Of a stretch of 64,000 bases of DNA, positions 46,517-55,131 are shown in pieces. The translations under genes were made by a program, and so were the position numbers. The DNA comes from Bradyrhizobium sp. RD5-C2 (lineage in GTDB: Bacteria; Pseudomonadota; Alphaproteobacteria; Rhizobiales; Xanthobacteraceae): contig NZ_BOVL01000005.1 of the NCBI RefSeq assembly GCF_019972155.1, forward strand, positions 62,001 to 126,000, in the 5' to 3' direction. How positions within the stretch are numbered: position 1 is the stretch's first letter; the number at the start of each line of letters is the position of its first letter. The notes beneath the pieces were generated by a model. It was not told the DNA's origin, did no database searches, and saw only the letters and a program-made list of their open reading frames with translations.

Positions 46517-46816
46517 CTAATTCGAGCCGAACATGAACTTGCCGTCGCCTTCGAGATAAGGCCCGGAGCGCATGTAGAGCTGGCCGTTGTGGCCGATGAA
46601 GAACAGCGTCCCCTTCGGCACCTTCTTGGCGCCCTTCAGCAGCGTGTTGGCATTGCTGGTCCCCATCTTGTAGGCCCAGGTCTTGCCGTCCTTGTCATAG
46701 GCGTAGCCCATGTCGGTCTTCAGCTCCCAGGGCGCAGCCTCCTGCGCGAATGCGCATGTCGTCAGTGCGGCAACCGCCGCAGTCGCAATAAAGGTCTTGG
46801 TCAAAAAATGCGTCAT
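46517..46816 (-). CDS. small secreted hypothetical protein (99 aa)
   Basis: The ATG at 46816 has a strong GGAGGTGG upstream. The product has a signal peptide ending TTCAFAQEA and a compact mature part of about 75 residues with alternating strands (WELKTDMGYAYDKDGKTWAY, GTLFFIGHNGQLYM). It looks like a small periplasmic beta-protein. No cysteines remain in the mature part. Family not recognised. Confidence 0.72.
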   Translation of the reverse strand: MTHFLTKTFIATAAVAALTTCAFAQEAAPWELKTDMGYAYDKDGKTWAYKMGTSNANTLLKGAKKVPKGTLFFIGHNGQLYMRSGPYLEGDGKFMFGSN

Positions 46817-47021
46817 GATCCACCTCCGGCCGAAAAAACGGCGTCGTCCCCACGTTTTTGAACAAATCACGAACGGCATTCGCGCGTCAATACGACAATC
46901 GGCGCGACCGCTATCGTAGATCACTGACTTTGTGATTTCCCGCATCAAGCTTGGCGACTATCTTCGCGTTACCGTTTACAAACGCTTCGATTGCCGGAAA
47001 CACTACCTGGGGATGATCGGG

Positions 47022-47501
47022 ATGAACCACGTCATGAAGATCGGTATCGGTGTCGCGCTGTCGTTCATGGCGCTGGCGTCAGTCGCGCAGGCGGACGAGT
47101 TCAAGCTCTCCAACAACCAGCGGATCTCCTGCAGCCGCGGCCTGTCGGCCGGCAAGCTCAACACCGCGACCTGCAAGTCCTACGCTTATCTGTTCAACGC
47201 CAAGACCTCCGAATACTTCCGCTGCCAGGTTTCGCTGGCGCTGACGCGGGACAACAAGGAGGTCATCAACGTCCAGGCCGACGGCGGCTGCACCAAGAAG
47301 CCCCGCATCTTCGAGACCGACGGCAATTACACGTTCGACGCCACCGAGACCGAGCCGCCGAACACCAATTCGTTCTTCGGTCCGGGCGGCTATGCGATCT
47401 GGGCCAGCGATGCCAACACCCAAAAGATCCGCGGCTGCATCACCATCTCGTCCGGTCTCGGCTCCGACATCTCGAAATGCCTCGACATGACGTTTCAGTG
47501 A
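47022..47501 (+). CDS. secreted Cys-containing hypothetical protein (159 aa)
   Basis: The protein has a signal peptide cleaved near SVAQA-DEF and a mature domain of about 135 residues with six cysteines (ISCSRG, TCKSY, FRCQV, GGCTKK, GCITI, KCLDM), probably disulfide-paired in the periplasm. GGGGAT lies eight bases before the chosen ATG; another ATG lies 12 bases on. It ends 20 bp before the CitE-family gene. I do not recognise the family. Confidence 0.7.
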   Translation: MNHVMKIGIGVALSFMALASVAQADEFKLSNNQRISCSRGLSAGKLNTATCKSYAYLFNAKTSEYFRCQVSLALTRDNKEVINVQADGGCTKKPRIFETDGNYTFDATETEPPNTNSFFGPGGYAIWASDANTQKIRGCITISSGLGSDISKCLDMTFQ

Positions 47502-47520
47502 CGGCTGTGCGGGCGGCGTG

Positions 47521-48423
47521 ATGCGCAAGTTGCGCCCGGCCCCGCTGTGCCGCTCCTGGCTGTTTCTCGAAGGCGCCAACGAGGCGGCCCTGCAAGGCGC
47601 GGCCGCCGGCGGCGCCGACGTGCTGATCCACGAGCTCGAGGACTTCACCCCGCCGCTGCTGCGCCCGAAGGCGCGGGCGCTGGCGGCCGAGCTGTACGCG
47701 ACCTGGCGCGACCAGGGCGCGGTGGTCGCGGTCCGCGTCAATCCGCTGGACCAGGACGGCATGGACGATCTTGCCGCCGTGATGCGCGGCCATCCCGATA
47801 TCGTCGCGCTGCCGAAGGTCGCCGAGCCGCATCATGTTGTCAGGCTCGACGAGGCGGTAACACGGTTCGAGCGCGACTATGGCATCGCCGAGGGATCGAC
47901 GTCGCTGTTGCCGAACATCGAGTTCGCGCGCGGCCTGGTGCAGACCGGCGCGATCGCGGCCGCAAGCCGGCGGACCATCGGCTGCCTGATGGCCTCCGAG
48001 GACCTCGCCGCCGACCTTGGCGCCGAGCGCGGCAGCGATGGCCTGGAGCTCGCTTACGCGCGGCAGCGCTTCATCGTCGAATGTCGCGCCGCCAATGTCG
48101 TCGCGGTCGACTGCCCCTACACCTGGAGCGACGCTGCGGGCGTCGATCGCGACACGATCTGGGCGCGACGGCTGGGTTACACGGCAAAGAGCCTGGTCGA
48201 TCCTGCACATGCCGCGATCGTCAACCGCGTCCTCACGCCAAGCGAGGATGAGTTGCGTCAGGCCGGCAGGATCGTAGCTGCGTTCGAAGCGGCGCGGGCA
48301 CAGGGCCTTGGGCGCGTCGAGCTGGACGGCTCGCTGCTGGAAGTCCCGACCTATTCCAACGCAAAGCGCCTGATCGCGCGCGGCGAAGCGCTGCGCGCGA
48401 TCGATCGCGACACTCGAGCCTAA
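47521..48423 (+). CDS. HpcH/HpaI aldolase / CitE-family lyase
   Basis: The 300-residue TIM-barrel protein belongs to the CitE/malyl-CoA lyase superfamily. Metal and substrate residues are seen in HELEDFTPPLLRPKAR, LPNIEFARGLV and the CitE hallmark MASEDLAADLG. A C-terminal lid with PTYSNAKRLIARGEAL is typical. Possible activities are citryl-CoA or malyl-CoA lyase, or malyl-CoA thioesterase; the sequence alone does not decide. It stands without CitD/CitF partners, so it is not citrate lyase. The start could be a GTG one codon earlier. Confidence 0.85.
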   Translation: MRKLRPAPLCRSWLFLEGANEAALQGAAAGGADVLIHELEDFTPPLLRPKARALAAELYATWRDQGAVVAVRVNPLDQDGMDDLAAVMRGHPDIVALPKVAEPHHVVRLDEAVTRFERDYGIAEGSTSLLPNIEFARGLVQTGAIAAASRRTIGCLMASEDLAADLGAERGSDGLELAYARQRFIVECRAANVVAVDCPYTWSDAAGVDRDTIWARRLGYTAKSLVDPAHAAIVNRVLTPSEDELRQAGRIVAAFEAARAQGLGRVELDGSLLEVPTYSNAKRLIARGEALRAIDRDTRA

Positions 48424-48437
48424 CCGGAGGCCATGCC

Positions 48438-49652
48438 TCAGGACGCCGGCTGTTTCTCCGAGAAGTGCATGCGCGAGCGGGCGAACTTCTTGACGCCCAT
48501 CGGCTTGCCGAACAGGTAGCCCTGGACCTGATCGAAATCCATCTCGTGCGCGGCGAGAAAGTCCGCGCGCGTCTCGACCCCCTGCGCAATAACTTGCGCG
48601 CCGGCGTCGTGTGCGAGCTCGACGATACGCCGGCACACCGTCTGCTTCAGGCGCTGATCCGCGCAACCGGTGACGTATTGATGGTCGACCTTCAGCTGGA
48701 CGAACGGAAAGTTCGGCAATCCCAGCAGGGATGGCCAGTTCGCGCCGACATTGTCGATCGAGATGCCGATATTGTGAAGGCGAACGCGCCGGGCGACATC
48801 GATCGCCAAATCGAGATTGTCGACCACCTCGGCGCTGTCGATCTCGATCAGCAGGCCGGCGAAGGCGGCATGATCCGGAATCCGGTAACAAAGCTCGCGC
48901 ACCGCGTGATCGTCGGCGAGGAACGAGATCGGCAGGTTGATCGAAAGATCGACCGGTCCGATCTGTTCGAGCAGATAGCGCCAGTCCTCGATCGCGCGCT
49001 CGATCACGAACTCGGACAGCGCATGAAAATGCGGATCGGTTTCGTCGGGGATGAAGTAGGCAGGCGGCACGACGCCCCATGCGGGATGGCGCATCCGGAT
49101 CAGCGCCTCGGCACCGCTCGGAACCAATGTCCGGAGATGAATTTTCTGCTGATACCACAGCTCGAGCCAGCCGGCCTTCAGCGCTTCGGGCACATCTACT
49201 GCCGGGCTCGGTGCGGGCTCGAGCGGCATCAATGACGCAAGACTGTCACGAAGGGTTCCGGCGCTGAACGGGGTCGAGAGTGCCGGCAGCATGGCGACAC
49301 CGTACTCGTCGCCGATCTGCCGGACCGCTTTCACGATGATGGAGTCCGGCTGGCCGATGACGAGGACCTTGCCGCCGTAGTCCTTTCTCACCAAAGTCTC
49401 GAGAATTTTACTGACTTCGATGCCGTCCACGGACACGCCGAGCACCAGAAGATCGGGCCGTTCCGCGTCCAGTACGGTGTCGAGTTCCAAAGCCTGGCCG
49501 CATTCGCTGGTGATGAAGCCGAGGTCCTCCAGCGCCTCTGCGAGGAAGGTCCGAAGGTGTTTTTTGCTGTCCGCAATGCATGCGCGTGGGGTCAGCTTGC
49601 GATGTCCGAACCAGCCGGCTCGCGTTTGTCCGATGTGACTGATGTGGTTCAT
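48438..49652 (-). CDS. EAL-domain protein with degenerate receiver domain
   Basis: The 404-residue cytoplasmic protein has a response-regulator-like domain (residues 24-135) and an EAL cyclic-di-GMP phosphodiesterase domain (160-395). In the receiver the expected phospho-Asp strand reads LLVLGVS and the KPF loop reads STPFS, so phosphorylation is unlikely. The EAL domain keeps EALIR, SINLP, LIEID, LKVDHQY and QGVETR. The DDFGTG loop is changed to DNVGAN, which often lowers or abolishes activity. It is convergent with the CitE-family gene. Confidence 0.88.
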   Translation of the reverse strand: MNHISHIGQTRAGWFGHRKLTPRACIADSKKHLRTFLAEALEDLGFITSECGQALELDTVLDAERPDLLVLGVSVDGIEVSKILETLVRKDYGGKVLVIGQPDSIIVKAVRQIGDEYGVAMLPALSTPFSAGTLRDSLASLMPLEPAPSPAVDVPEALKAGWLELWYQQKIHLRTLVPSGAEALIRMRHPAWGVVPPAYFIPDETDPHFHALSEFVIERAIEDWRYLLEQIGPVDLSINLPISFLADDHAVRELCYRIPDHAAFAGLLIEIDSAEVVDNLDLAIDVARRVRLHNIGISIDNVGANWPSLLGLPNFPFVQLKVDHQYVTGCADQRLKQTVCRRIVELAHDAGAQVIAQGVETRADFLAAHEMDFDQVQGYLFGKPMGVKKFARSRMHFSEKQPAS

Positions 49653-50002
49653 GCCCCGCCTTATCCGTAATTACCCCGGCCTGACTCGTACATCCAAGAG
49701 CCGTGGCAATCATGGAAATTTCTGGTTCATACATTGATTGGTTCGCTAACCTTAAAGGATTCAATTCGACTCAAATGATCCCGGAATCGCCGCGTCTTGC
49801 CGCGGTTACGGGCGCAACAAATGCGTCATCTGGCGTTCATGAGAGCAATCGTGTCCGACTTTGCACCGCACCGGAAACGTTGCGCGCGTGTGTCATCGCG
49901 AGACGACGTTAATGACTGTGGTGTCGGGTCGATGCAGAAGCGGAATTGCACCATTGTCGGACATCAGATCGAGTTGCCGCCGAGCACGAACGGCGAATCA
50001 GA
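49653..50002. other. 350-bp intergenic region without visible features
   Basis: The stretch has a lower GC segment around 49690-49780 and no ORF with a ribosome-binding site, no strong hairpin and no match to the repeat families of the window. The promoter of the EAL gene should lie in its left part. Confidence 0.5.
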
Positions 50003-51289
50003 TCATCCGTTCTGCGATGCCAATGCAGTCGTGCGTGACGTCGCCGTTGCCGTTCGCAACGTCTCCGGCATCAACGCGCAGTAGCCGATCAGCCCGGCAC
50101 AAGCGACGGCTGCAAGAAACAGAAAGGCGGCGCTGTAGCCGGCGTGGACAATGATGAACCCGGCGACCGCCGTGCTCAGCGCGCCGCCGAGGCCGGTTGC
50201 GGTGGCGATCGCGCCCTGGCTGATGTTGAAATGCCCAGTACCGTGCGTGAGATCGGCGACGACCAGCGGGAACAGCGCGCCGAAGATTCCCGCGCCGACG
50301 CCGTCGAGCAATTGGACCGACACCAGCCAGTATGGATTGTCCGACAACGGATAGAGCGCGCCACGGATCGCCAGCACCGCGAGAGCCACGGCAAAGATCG
50401 GCTTTCGGCCCCAGACGTCGGCCTTGCGTCCGACCAGCATCGCAACCGGCACCATCACCAGCTGCGCCGCGATGATGCAGACCGACATCAGCGAGGTCCC
50501 AAGATTGCGGTTGACCAATGCGAGCTTCTGTCCGACCAGCGGCAGCATCGCTGCATTGGCAAAATGAAAGATCACGGTCGCGGCCGCGAAGATCAGCAGC
50601 GGCTTGCAGGTCAGGAGCACGCGAAAGCCGGACGGCTGGTCATGCAGCGTGCCATGCTCCTCGGCGTCACCGTCGAGCCCGCGCGCGACCTGGTGGTCGA
50701 TCGCGGCGGCTGGAATCGAGAGCGTTGCGGCGACGCTGGCGAGCGCCATCGCCGCGAGCAGCCAGAACACGACGACGGGACCGAACCAGTAGGCGGTGCC
50801 GCCGGCGATCGCCGCGGCGACCGCGTTGCCGGCATGATTGAACGCCTCGTTGCGACCGGTCCGCGCCGCGAACGCCTTGGGTCCGACAATGCCGAGCGTC
50901 ACCGCGGCGACCGCCGGCGCGAACACCGAGCCCGCGGCCGCGGCGAGCGCCTGGGTCGCCGCGACCAGCGCGAAGTGGTCGAGCAGCGGCAGCAGCAGGC
51001 ACGCTGCGGTCACGGCGACCGCGGCTGCGATCATCAAGGCGCGCTTGGCGCGGCTGCGGTCGATCAGGGCGCCGGCCGGTGTCTGGGCGACGATCCCGGC
51101 GATCGCCGCGATCGACATCACCGACCCGATCGAGGCCTCGTCCCACCTCCGTTCGGTCAGGAGGTAGATCGCCAGATAAGGGCCGAGCCCGTCCCGCACG
51201 TCGGCGAGGAAGAAGTTCAACGCATCAAGCGCGCGCTCAACGGGCGTCCCGGACGGCTGCAAGTGATACCTCGCGGCGAGATTGCGCAC
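50003..51289 (-). CDS. MFS transporter
   Basis: The 428-residue protein has about 12 helices, with the loop 2-3 motif in GALIDRSRAKRALM and a central cytoplasmic loop of about 35 residues holding VARGLDGDAEEHGTLHDQ. FFLADVRDGLGPYLAIYLL at the first helix resembles a group of uncharacterised rhizobial MFS proteins. The substrate is unknown. The gene starts with GTG. It is divergent from the TAXI gene cluster beginning 148 bp away. Confidence 0.85.
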   Translation of the reverse strand: MRNLAARYHLQPSGTPVERALDALNFFLADVRDGLGPYLAIYLLTERRWDEASIGSVMSIAAIAGIVAQTPAGALIDRSRAKRALMIAAAVAVTAACLLLPLLDHFALVAATQALAAAAGSVFAPAVAAVTLGIVGPKAFAARTGRNEAFNHAGNAVAAAIAGGTAYWFGPVVVFWLLAAMALASVAATLSIPAAAIDHQVARGLDGDAEEHGTLHDQPSGFRVLLTCKPLLIFAAATVIFHFANAAMLPLVGQKLALVNRNLGTSLMSVCIIAAQLVMVPVAMLVGRKADVWGRKPIFAVALAVLAIRGALYPLSDNPYWLVSVQLLDGVGAGIFGALFPLVVADLTHGTGHFNISQGAIATATGLGGALSTAVAGFIIVHAGYSAAFLFLAAVACAGLIGYCALMPETLRTATATSRTTALASQNG

Positions 51290-51436
51290 CTCAACCCGCT
51301 CGCGGGCACAGGGTTCCTGCGCAGGTAAAGTGGTGCTGCCATCAGGGGTTTCGGCCTTGCATGCGTCATTTGGATGGGTTGACCCGGCAGGGGCGTGCGG
51401 CCAATTTCCGGCCCGGCTTAGGGGAGAATAATACTC

Positions 51437-52384
51437 ATGAATTCAAGGTTGATGGCTGCCGCGATCGTGGCCGCCAGTGTTTTGTCTGCGCCTGTCGCAC
51501 AGGCCCAGCAGTTCATCAACGTGCTCACCGGCGGCACCTCGGGCGTCTACTATCCGCTCGGCGTCGCGATCGGGAAGATCTACGGCGACAAGATCCCCGA
51601 CGTGAAGACCCAGGTGCAGGCGACCAAGGCCTCGGTGGAGAACCTGGTGCTGCTGCAGCAGGGCCGCGGCGAGATCGCCTTCACGCTCGGCGATTCGCTG
51701 AAGGCGGCCTGGGAAGGCGACGCCGAGGCCGGCTTCAAGAGCAAGCTCGACAAGCTGCGCACCATCGGGGCGATCTATCCGAATTACATCCAGATCGTCG
51801 CCACCGCCGAAAGCGGCATCAAGACGCTCGCCGATCTCAAGGGCAAGAGCCTGTCGGTCGGCGCGCCGAAGTCCGGCACCGAGCTCAACTCGCGCGCGAT
51901 CCTCGCAGCCGCCGGCATGAGCTACAAGGATCTCGGCAAGGTCGAGTATCTGCCGTTCGCCGAATCGGTCGATCTGATGAAGAACCGCCAGCTCAACGCC
52001 ACGCTGCAGTCCGCCGGCCTCGGCGTCGCCTCGCTGAAGGACCTCTCGACCTCGAGCGAGATCACCGTGGTCGCCGTGCCGAAGGAGACCGTCGACAAGA
52101 TCGGCCCGCCGTTCGTCTCCGTGATCATCCCGGCCAACACCTATACCGGCCAGGACAAGGACGTGCCGACCGCTGCGGTCGTGAACTACCTCGTCACCTC
52201 GAGCGCGGTGTCGGACGATCTCGCCTATCAGATGACCAAGCTGGTCTTCGAATCGCTGCCGGAACTCGCCAATGCCCACGCCGCGGGCAAGGAGATCAAG
52301 CTCGCGAGCGCCGCGACCGGCAGCCCGGTGCCGCTGCATCCCGGCGCGATCCGCTATTACAAGGAAAAGGGCCTGATCAAGTAG
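51437..52384 (+). CDS. TAXI family TRAP transporter solute-binding protein
   Basis: The 315-residue periplasmic protein has a signal peptide cleaved near PVAQAQQ. The NVLTGGTSGVYYPLGVAIGKI start is the hallmark of TRAP-associated extracytoplasmic immunogenic (TAXI) proteins; GRGEIAFTLGDSLKAAW and SLSVGAPKSGTELNSRAIL follow. It binds a small organic acid or amino acid for the fused permease encoded next. GGGGAG lies upstream of the ATG. Confidence 0.93.
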   Translation: MNSRLMAAAIVAASVLSAPVAQAQQFINVLTGGTSGVYYPLGVAIGKIYGDKIPDVKTQVQATKASVENLVLLQQGRGEIAFTLGDSLKAAWEGDAEAGFKSKLDKLRTIGAIYPNYIQIVATAESGIKTLADLKGKSLSVGAPKSGTELNSRAILAAAGMSYKDLGKVEYLPFAESVDLMKNRQLNATLQSAGLGVASLKDLSTSSEITVVAVPKETVDKIGPPFVSVIIPANTYTGQDKDVPTAAVVNYLVTSSAVSDDLAYQMTKLVFESLPELANAHAAGKEIKLASAATGSPVPLHPGAIRYYKEKGLIK

Positions 52385-52404
52385 GGCCGGCTACGTTTCG
52401 AGGT

Positions 52405-52486
52405 GTCATGGCCGGGCTCGACCCGGCCATCCATCTTCCAAGGACATTATTTTGCGATGGATGCGCGGTTCAGGCCCGCGCATGAC
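52405..52486. repeat. family A-like palindromic repeat with a different core
   Basis: The 82-bp element keeps the plan of family A: GTCAT, hairpin 1, ATCCAT, core, ATGGAT, hairpin 2, ATGAC. Hairpin 1 is GGCCGGGCTCGACCCGGCC, hairpin 2 is GCGCGGTTCAGGCCCGCGC, and the core is unrelated. It separates the TAXI gene from the permease gene. Confidence 0.75.
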
Positions 52487-52537
52487 GATTTGGCCAAGGT
52501 GCTATAAGCGTCGCGGGCACGGCGGGGGACCAATCAT

Positions 52538-54646
52538 ATGCAGCAGCAGGTTGCGGGCGAGCAGCCCATCAAGGTTGAATTCGACAATTTCGAGCATGGC
52601 TTTCCGGAAGGTTTCGGCCTGGGCGCCTGGGGGCATCTGGCCTATGCCATCAGTCTCGCCTTCGCGGTGTTCCAGCTCTATGTCGCGGCGTTCAATTACC
52701 TTCCGAGCCAGGTGGTGCGCGGCGTTCATGTCGGCTTCCTGATCCTGCTGACCTTCGGCCTGATCGGCAATTTCACTGCGAAAACCGATTTCGGTCGTGC
52801 GGTGAGCTGGATCGTCGGCGCCGCCGGTTTCCTCTGCGGGCTCTATCAGTGGATCTTCTATGCCGACCTGATCGCCCGCGACGGCGATCCGACCAACATG
52901 GACCTTGCGGTCGGCACGCTGCTCGCGATCCTGATCTTCGAGGGCACGCGGCGGCTGATGGGGGCGGCGCTGCCGCTGATGTGCGGCGCCTGTCTGCTCT
53001 ACTGGTTCTTCGGGCAATATCTGCCGTCGCCGTTCAACCATCGCGGCTATGACTTCGACCAGATCGTCACCCATCTCTCGTTCGGCACCGAAGGCTTCTA
53101 CGGCGTGCCGATCTATGTCTCGGCGACCTACATCTTCCTGTTCATCCTGTTCGGCTCGTTCCTCGAACGCGCCGGCATGATCCAGCTGTTCACCGACGTC
53201 TCGCTCGGCCTGTTCGGCCGCACCCGCGGCGGCCCGGCCAAGGTCGCGGTGTTCGCCTCGGGCATGATGGGCACGATCTCCGGCTCCGGCGTCGCCAACG
53301 TCGTCACCGTCGGCCAGTTCACGATTCCGCTCATGATCAAGTTCGGCTATCGCCGCGCGTTTGCCGCCGGCGTCGAGGCCACCGCCTCGATGGGTGGCCA
53401 GATCATGCCGCCGGTGATGGGCGCGGTCGCCTTCATCATGGCCGAGACGCTCGGCGTTCCCTATTCGGAGATCGTCAAGGCCGCCGTGATTCCGGCGATC
53501 CTGTATTTCGCCTCGGCGTTCTGGATGGTGCATCTGGAAGCCGGCAAGCATGGGCTTGTCGGCATGAAGCGTTCGGAGATTCCGAGCGCCTGGAAGGCGC
53601 TGGTTGCGCGCTGGTACCTGGTGTTGCCGCTCGCAGCTTTGGTCTACATGCTGTTCGAAGGCTTCACGCCGCTCTATGCCGGCAGCATGGGGCTCGCGCT
53701 GACGGTCGCGCTGATCCTCGGCGCCAGCATCACGCTCGGCTTCTCCAACACCGTCGTGCGTTACATCTGCTGGATCGGGCTTGCGCTGGTGGTTGCCGCG
53801 GTGTCGCGCCACGGGCTCGAGATCGTTCCGGTGGCCAGCGTCGTCGTTGGTCTCGTGGTCATCGCTGCGATCACACGCGGCGGCCGCGCCACGCTCCGAG
53901 CCTGCCGTGACTCGCTCGCCGACAGCGCCAAGTCGGCGCTGACCGTCGGTATGGCCTGCGCCATCGTCGGCACCATCATCGGCATGATGACGCAGACCGG
54001 TGTCGGCACCATCTTCGGCAGCTGGATTATCGGGCTCGGCGCCAAGAGCCTGTTCCTGGCGCTGATCATGACCATGCTGCTGTCGATCCTGCTCGGCACC
54101 GGCATCCCGACCATCCCGACTTACATCATCACCGCGGCACTGGCTGCGCCTGCGCTGGCCAAGCTCGGCGTGCCGCTGATCGCAAGCCACATGTTCGCGT
54201 TCTACTACGGCATCATGGCCGATCTTTCGCCGCCGGTGGCGCTCGCGGCATTGGCGGCGGCGCCGATCGCCAAGGAGAATCCGGACAAGATCGGCTGGGA
54301 AGCGATGCGCATCGCGCTTGCCGGCTACGTCATTCCCTTCATCTTCGTCTATTCACCGGCGCTGATGCTGCAAGGCAATGATCCGATGGCCGCGCAACTC
54401 GGGTTCTACGGCGCGGTCGCGCTGGCGACCTTCAAGGCGCTGGTGGCGATCGGGTTGTTCGGCATCGTCGCGATCGGATTTCTGTTCACGCGGCTGACCT
54501 TGATCGAGATCGTGGTCGCCTTCGGCGCCGCGCTCTGCCTGCTCGGGGACTTCCAGTTCTCCGATACGGCGGGCTTCACGCTCGCCGCTGCGGTCGTGCT
54601 GTGGCAATGGCGGCAGCGTCCGCGCGATGCGGTGGCAGCGGCTTGA
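52538..54646 (+). CDS. fused TRAP transporter permease (DctQM-type)
   Basis: The 702-residue integral membrane protein joins the small (4-TM) and large (12-TM) TRAP subunits, as is usual for TAXI systems. GMMGTISGSGVANVVTVGQF, EATASMGGQIMPPVMGA and GIPTIPTYIITAALAAPAL are signatures of the TRAP fused permease family. The C-terminal part has a further pair of helices of DUF3394 type. It imports the TAXI protein's ligand using a cation gradient. GGGGGACC lies upstream of the ATG. It overlaps the DUF1850 gene. Confidence 0.94.
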   Translation: MQQQVAGEQPIKVEFDNFEHGFPEGFGLGAWGHLAYAISLAFAVFQLYVAAFNYLPSQVVRGVHVGFLILLTFGLIGNFTAKTDFGRAVSWIVGAAGFLCGLYQWIFYADLIARDGDPTNMDLAVGTLLAILIFEGTRRLMGAALPLMCGACLLYWFFGQYLPSPFNHRGYDFDQIVTHLSFGTEGFYGVPIYVSATYIFLFILFGSFLERAGMIQLFTDVSLGLFGRTRGGPAKVAVFASGMMGTISGSGVANVVTVGQFTIPLMIKFGYRRAFAAGVEATASMGGQIMPPVMGAVAFIMAETLGVPYSEIVKAAVIPAILYFASAFWMVHLEAGKHGLVGMKRSEIPSAWKALVARWYLVLPLAALVYMLFEGFTPLYAGSMGLALTVALILGASITLGFSNTVVRYICWIGLALVVAAVSRHGLEIVPVASVVVGLVVIAAITRGGRATLRACRDSLADSAKSALTVGMACAIVGTIIGMMTQTGVGTIFGSWIIGLGAKSLFLALIMTMLLSILLGTGIPTIPTYIITAALAAPALAKLGVPLIASHMFAFYYGIMADLSPPVALAALAAAPIAKENPDKIGWEAMRIALAGYVIPFIFVYSPALMLQGNDPMAAQLGFYGAVALATFKALVAIGLFGIVAIGFLFTRLTLIEIVVAFGAALCLLGDFQFSDTAGFTLAAAVVLWQWRQRPRDAVAAA

Positions 54647-55020
54647 GCCTTTGCCTCGCATCCGCCGGTGTCGTGAAGGCGCTGTCGATTGCGGCCTTCA
54701 CGCTCAGCTGGACGCATTCGATCGAGAAGACCGCCTGGCAGGAAGACTGGCAGGTCACGCCCGCCGGACTCACGCTACTGCAAGCACGCATCAAGGGCAC
54801 CGGCGCCGGCATGGAGCCGCCGCCGGAGGCGCGGCTCATTGGCGGCTGGTTTCAATGGTCGCCGCCGCCGGTGCCCAGGGCGGAGGTCGTGCTCGGCAAT
54901 TCCGGGGCGGCGGGCGAATGGCACCTGTGCGAGGCGGGACGCTGCCAGACGCTATCGGAGATTTTCGGACATCCGATCGGTGCTAATGTCACGACGATGA
55001 GTGTGTGCAAAAGTCCGTAG
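54643..55020 (+). CDS. DUF1850 protein of a TAXI-TRAP cassette
   Basis: The 125-residue protein has an N-terminal hydrophobic segment (SLCLASAGVVKALSIAAFTL) and the DUF1850 core: FTLSWTHSIEKTAWQEDWQV, then TGAGMEPPPEARLIGGWFQW. DUF1850 genes are regularly found next to TAXI-TRAP permeases, but their role is unknown. I favour the TTG at 54643 because it overlaps the permease stop (TTGA) and keeps the signal-like start; GTG 54601 and ATG 54607 are alternatives. The TAG stop lies inside the family G repeat. Confidence 0.78.
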   Translation: MSLCLASAGVVKALSIAAFTLSWTHSIEKTAWQEDWQVTPAGLTLLQARIKGTGAGMEPPPEARLIGGWFQWSPPPVPRAEVVLGNSGAAGEWHLCEAGRCQTLSEIFGHPIGANVTTMSVCKSP

Positions 55021-55090
55021 CCCGGATGGAGCACCAGCGTAATCCGGGGCCGATGTTCCCGGATTGCGCTTCGCTTCATCCGGGCTACGG
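55015..55090. repeat. family G palindromic repeat providing a stop codon
   Basis: CCGTAGCCCGGATG (55015-55028) pairs with CATCCGGGCTACGG (55077-55090), with inner AATCCGGGG/CCCGGATT. The TAG at 55018-55020 is the stop codon of the DUF1850 gene. This is a common rhizobial repeat. Confidence 0.85.
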
Positions 55091-55131
55091 ATTACGTCAG
55101 GCTGCAAGAACAACAAACGGGAGAACAGGCG

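Noticed and set aside
52502..54190. Minus-strand open frame of about 560 codons
   Set aside because: It is antisense to the TRAP permease; the product is a charged His/Arg/Asp/Gln mix typical of the complement of membrane-protein codons.
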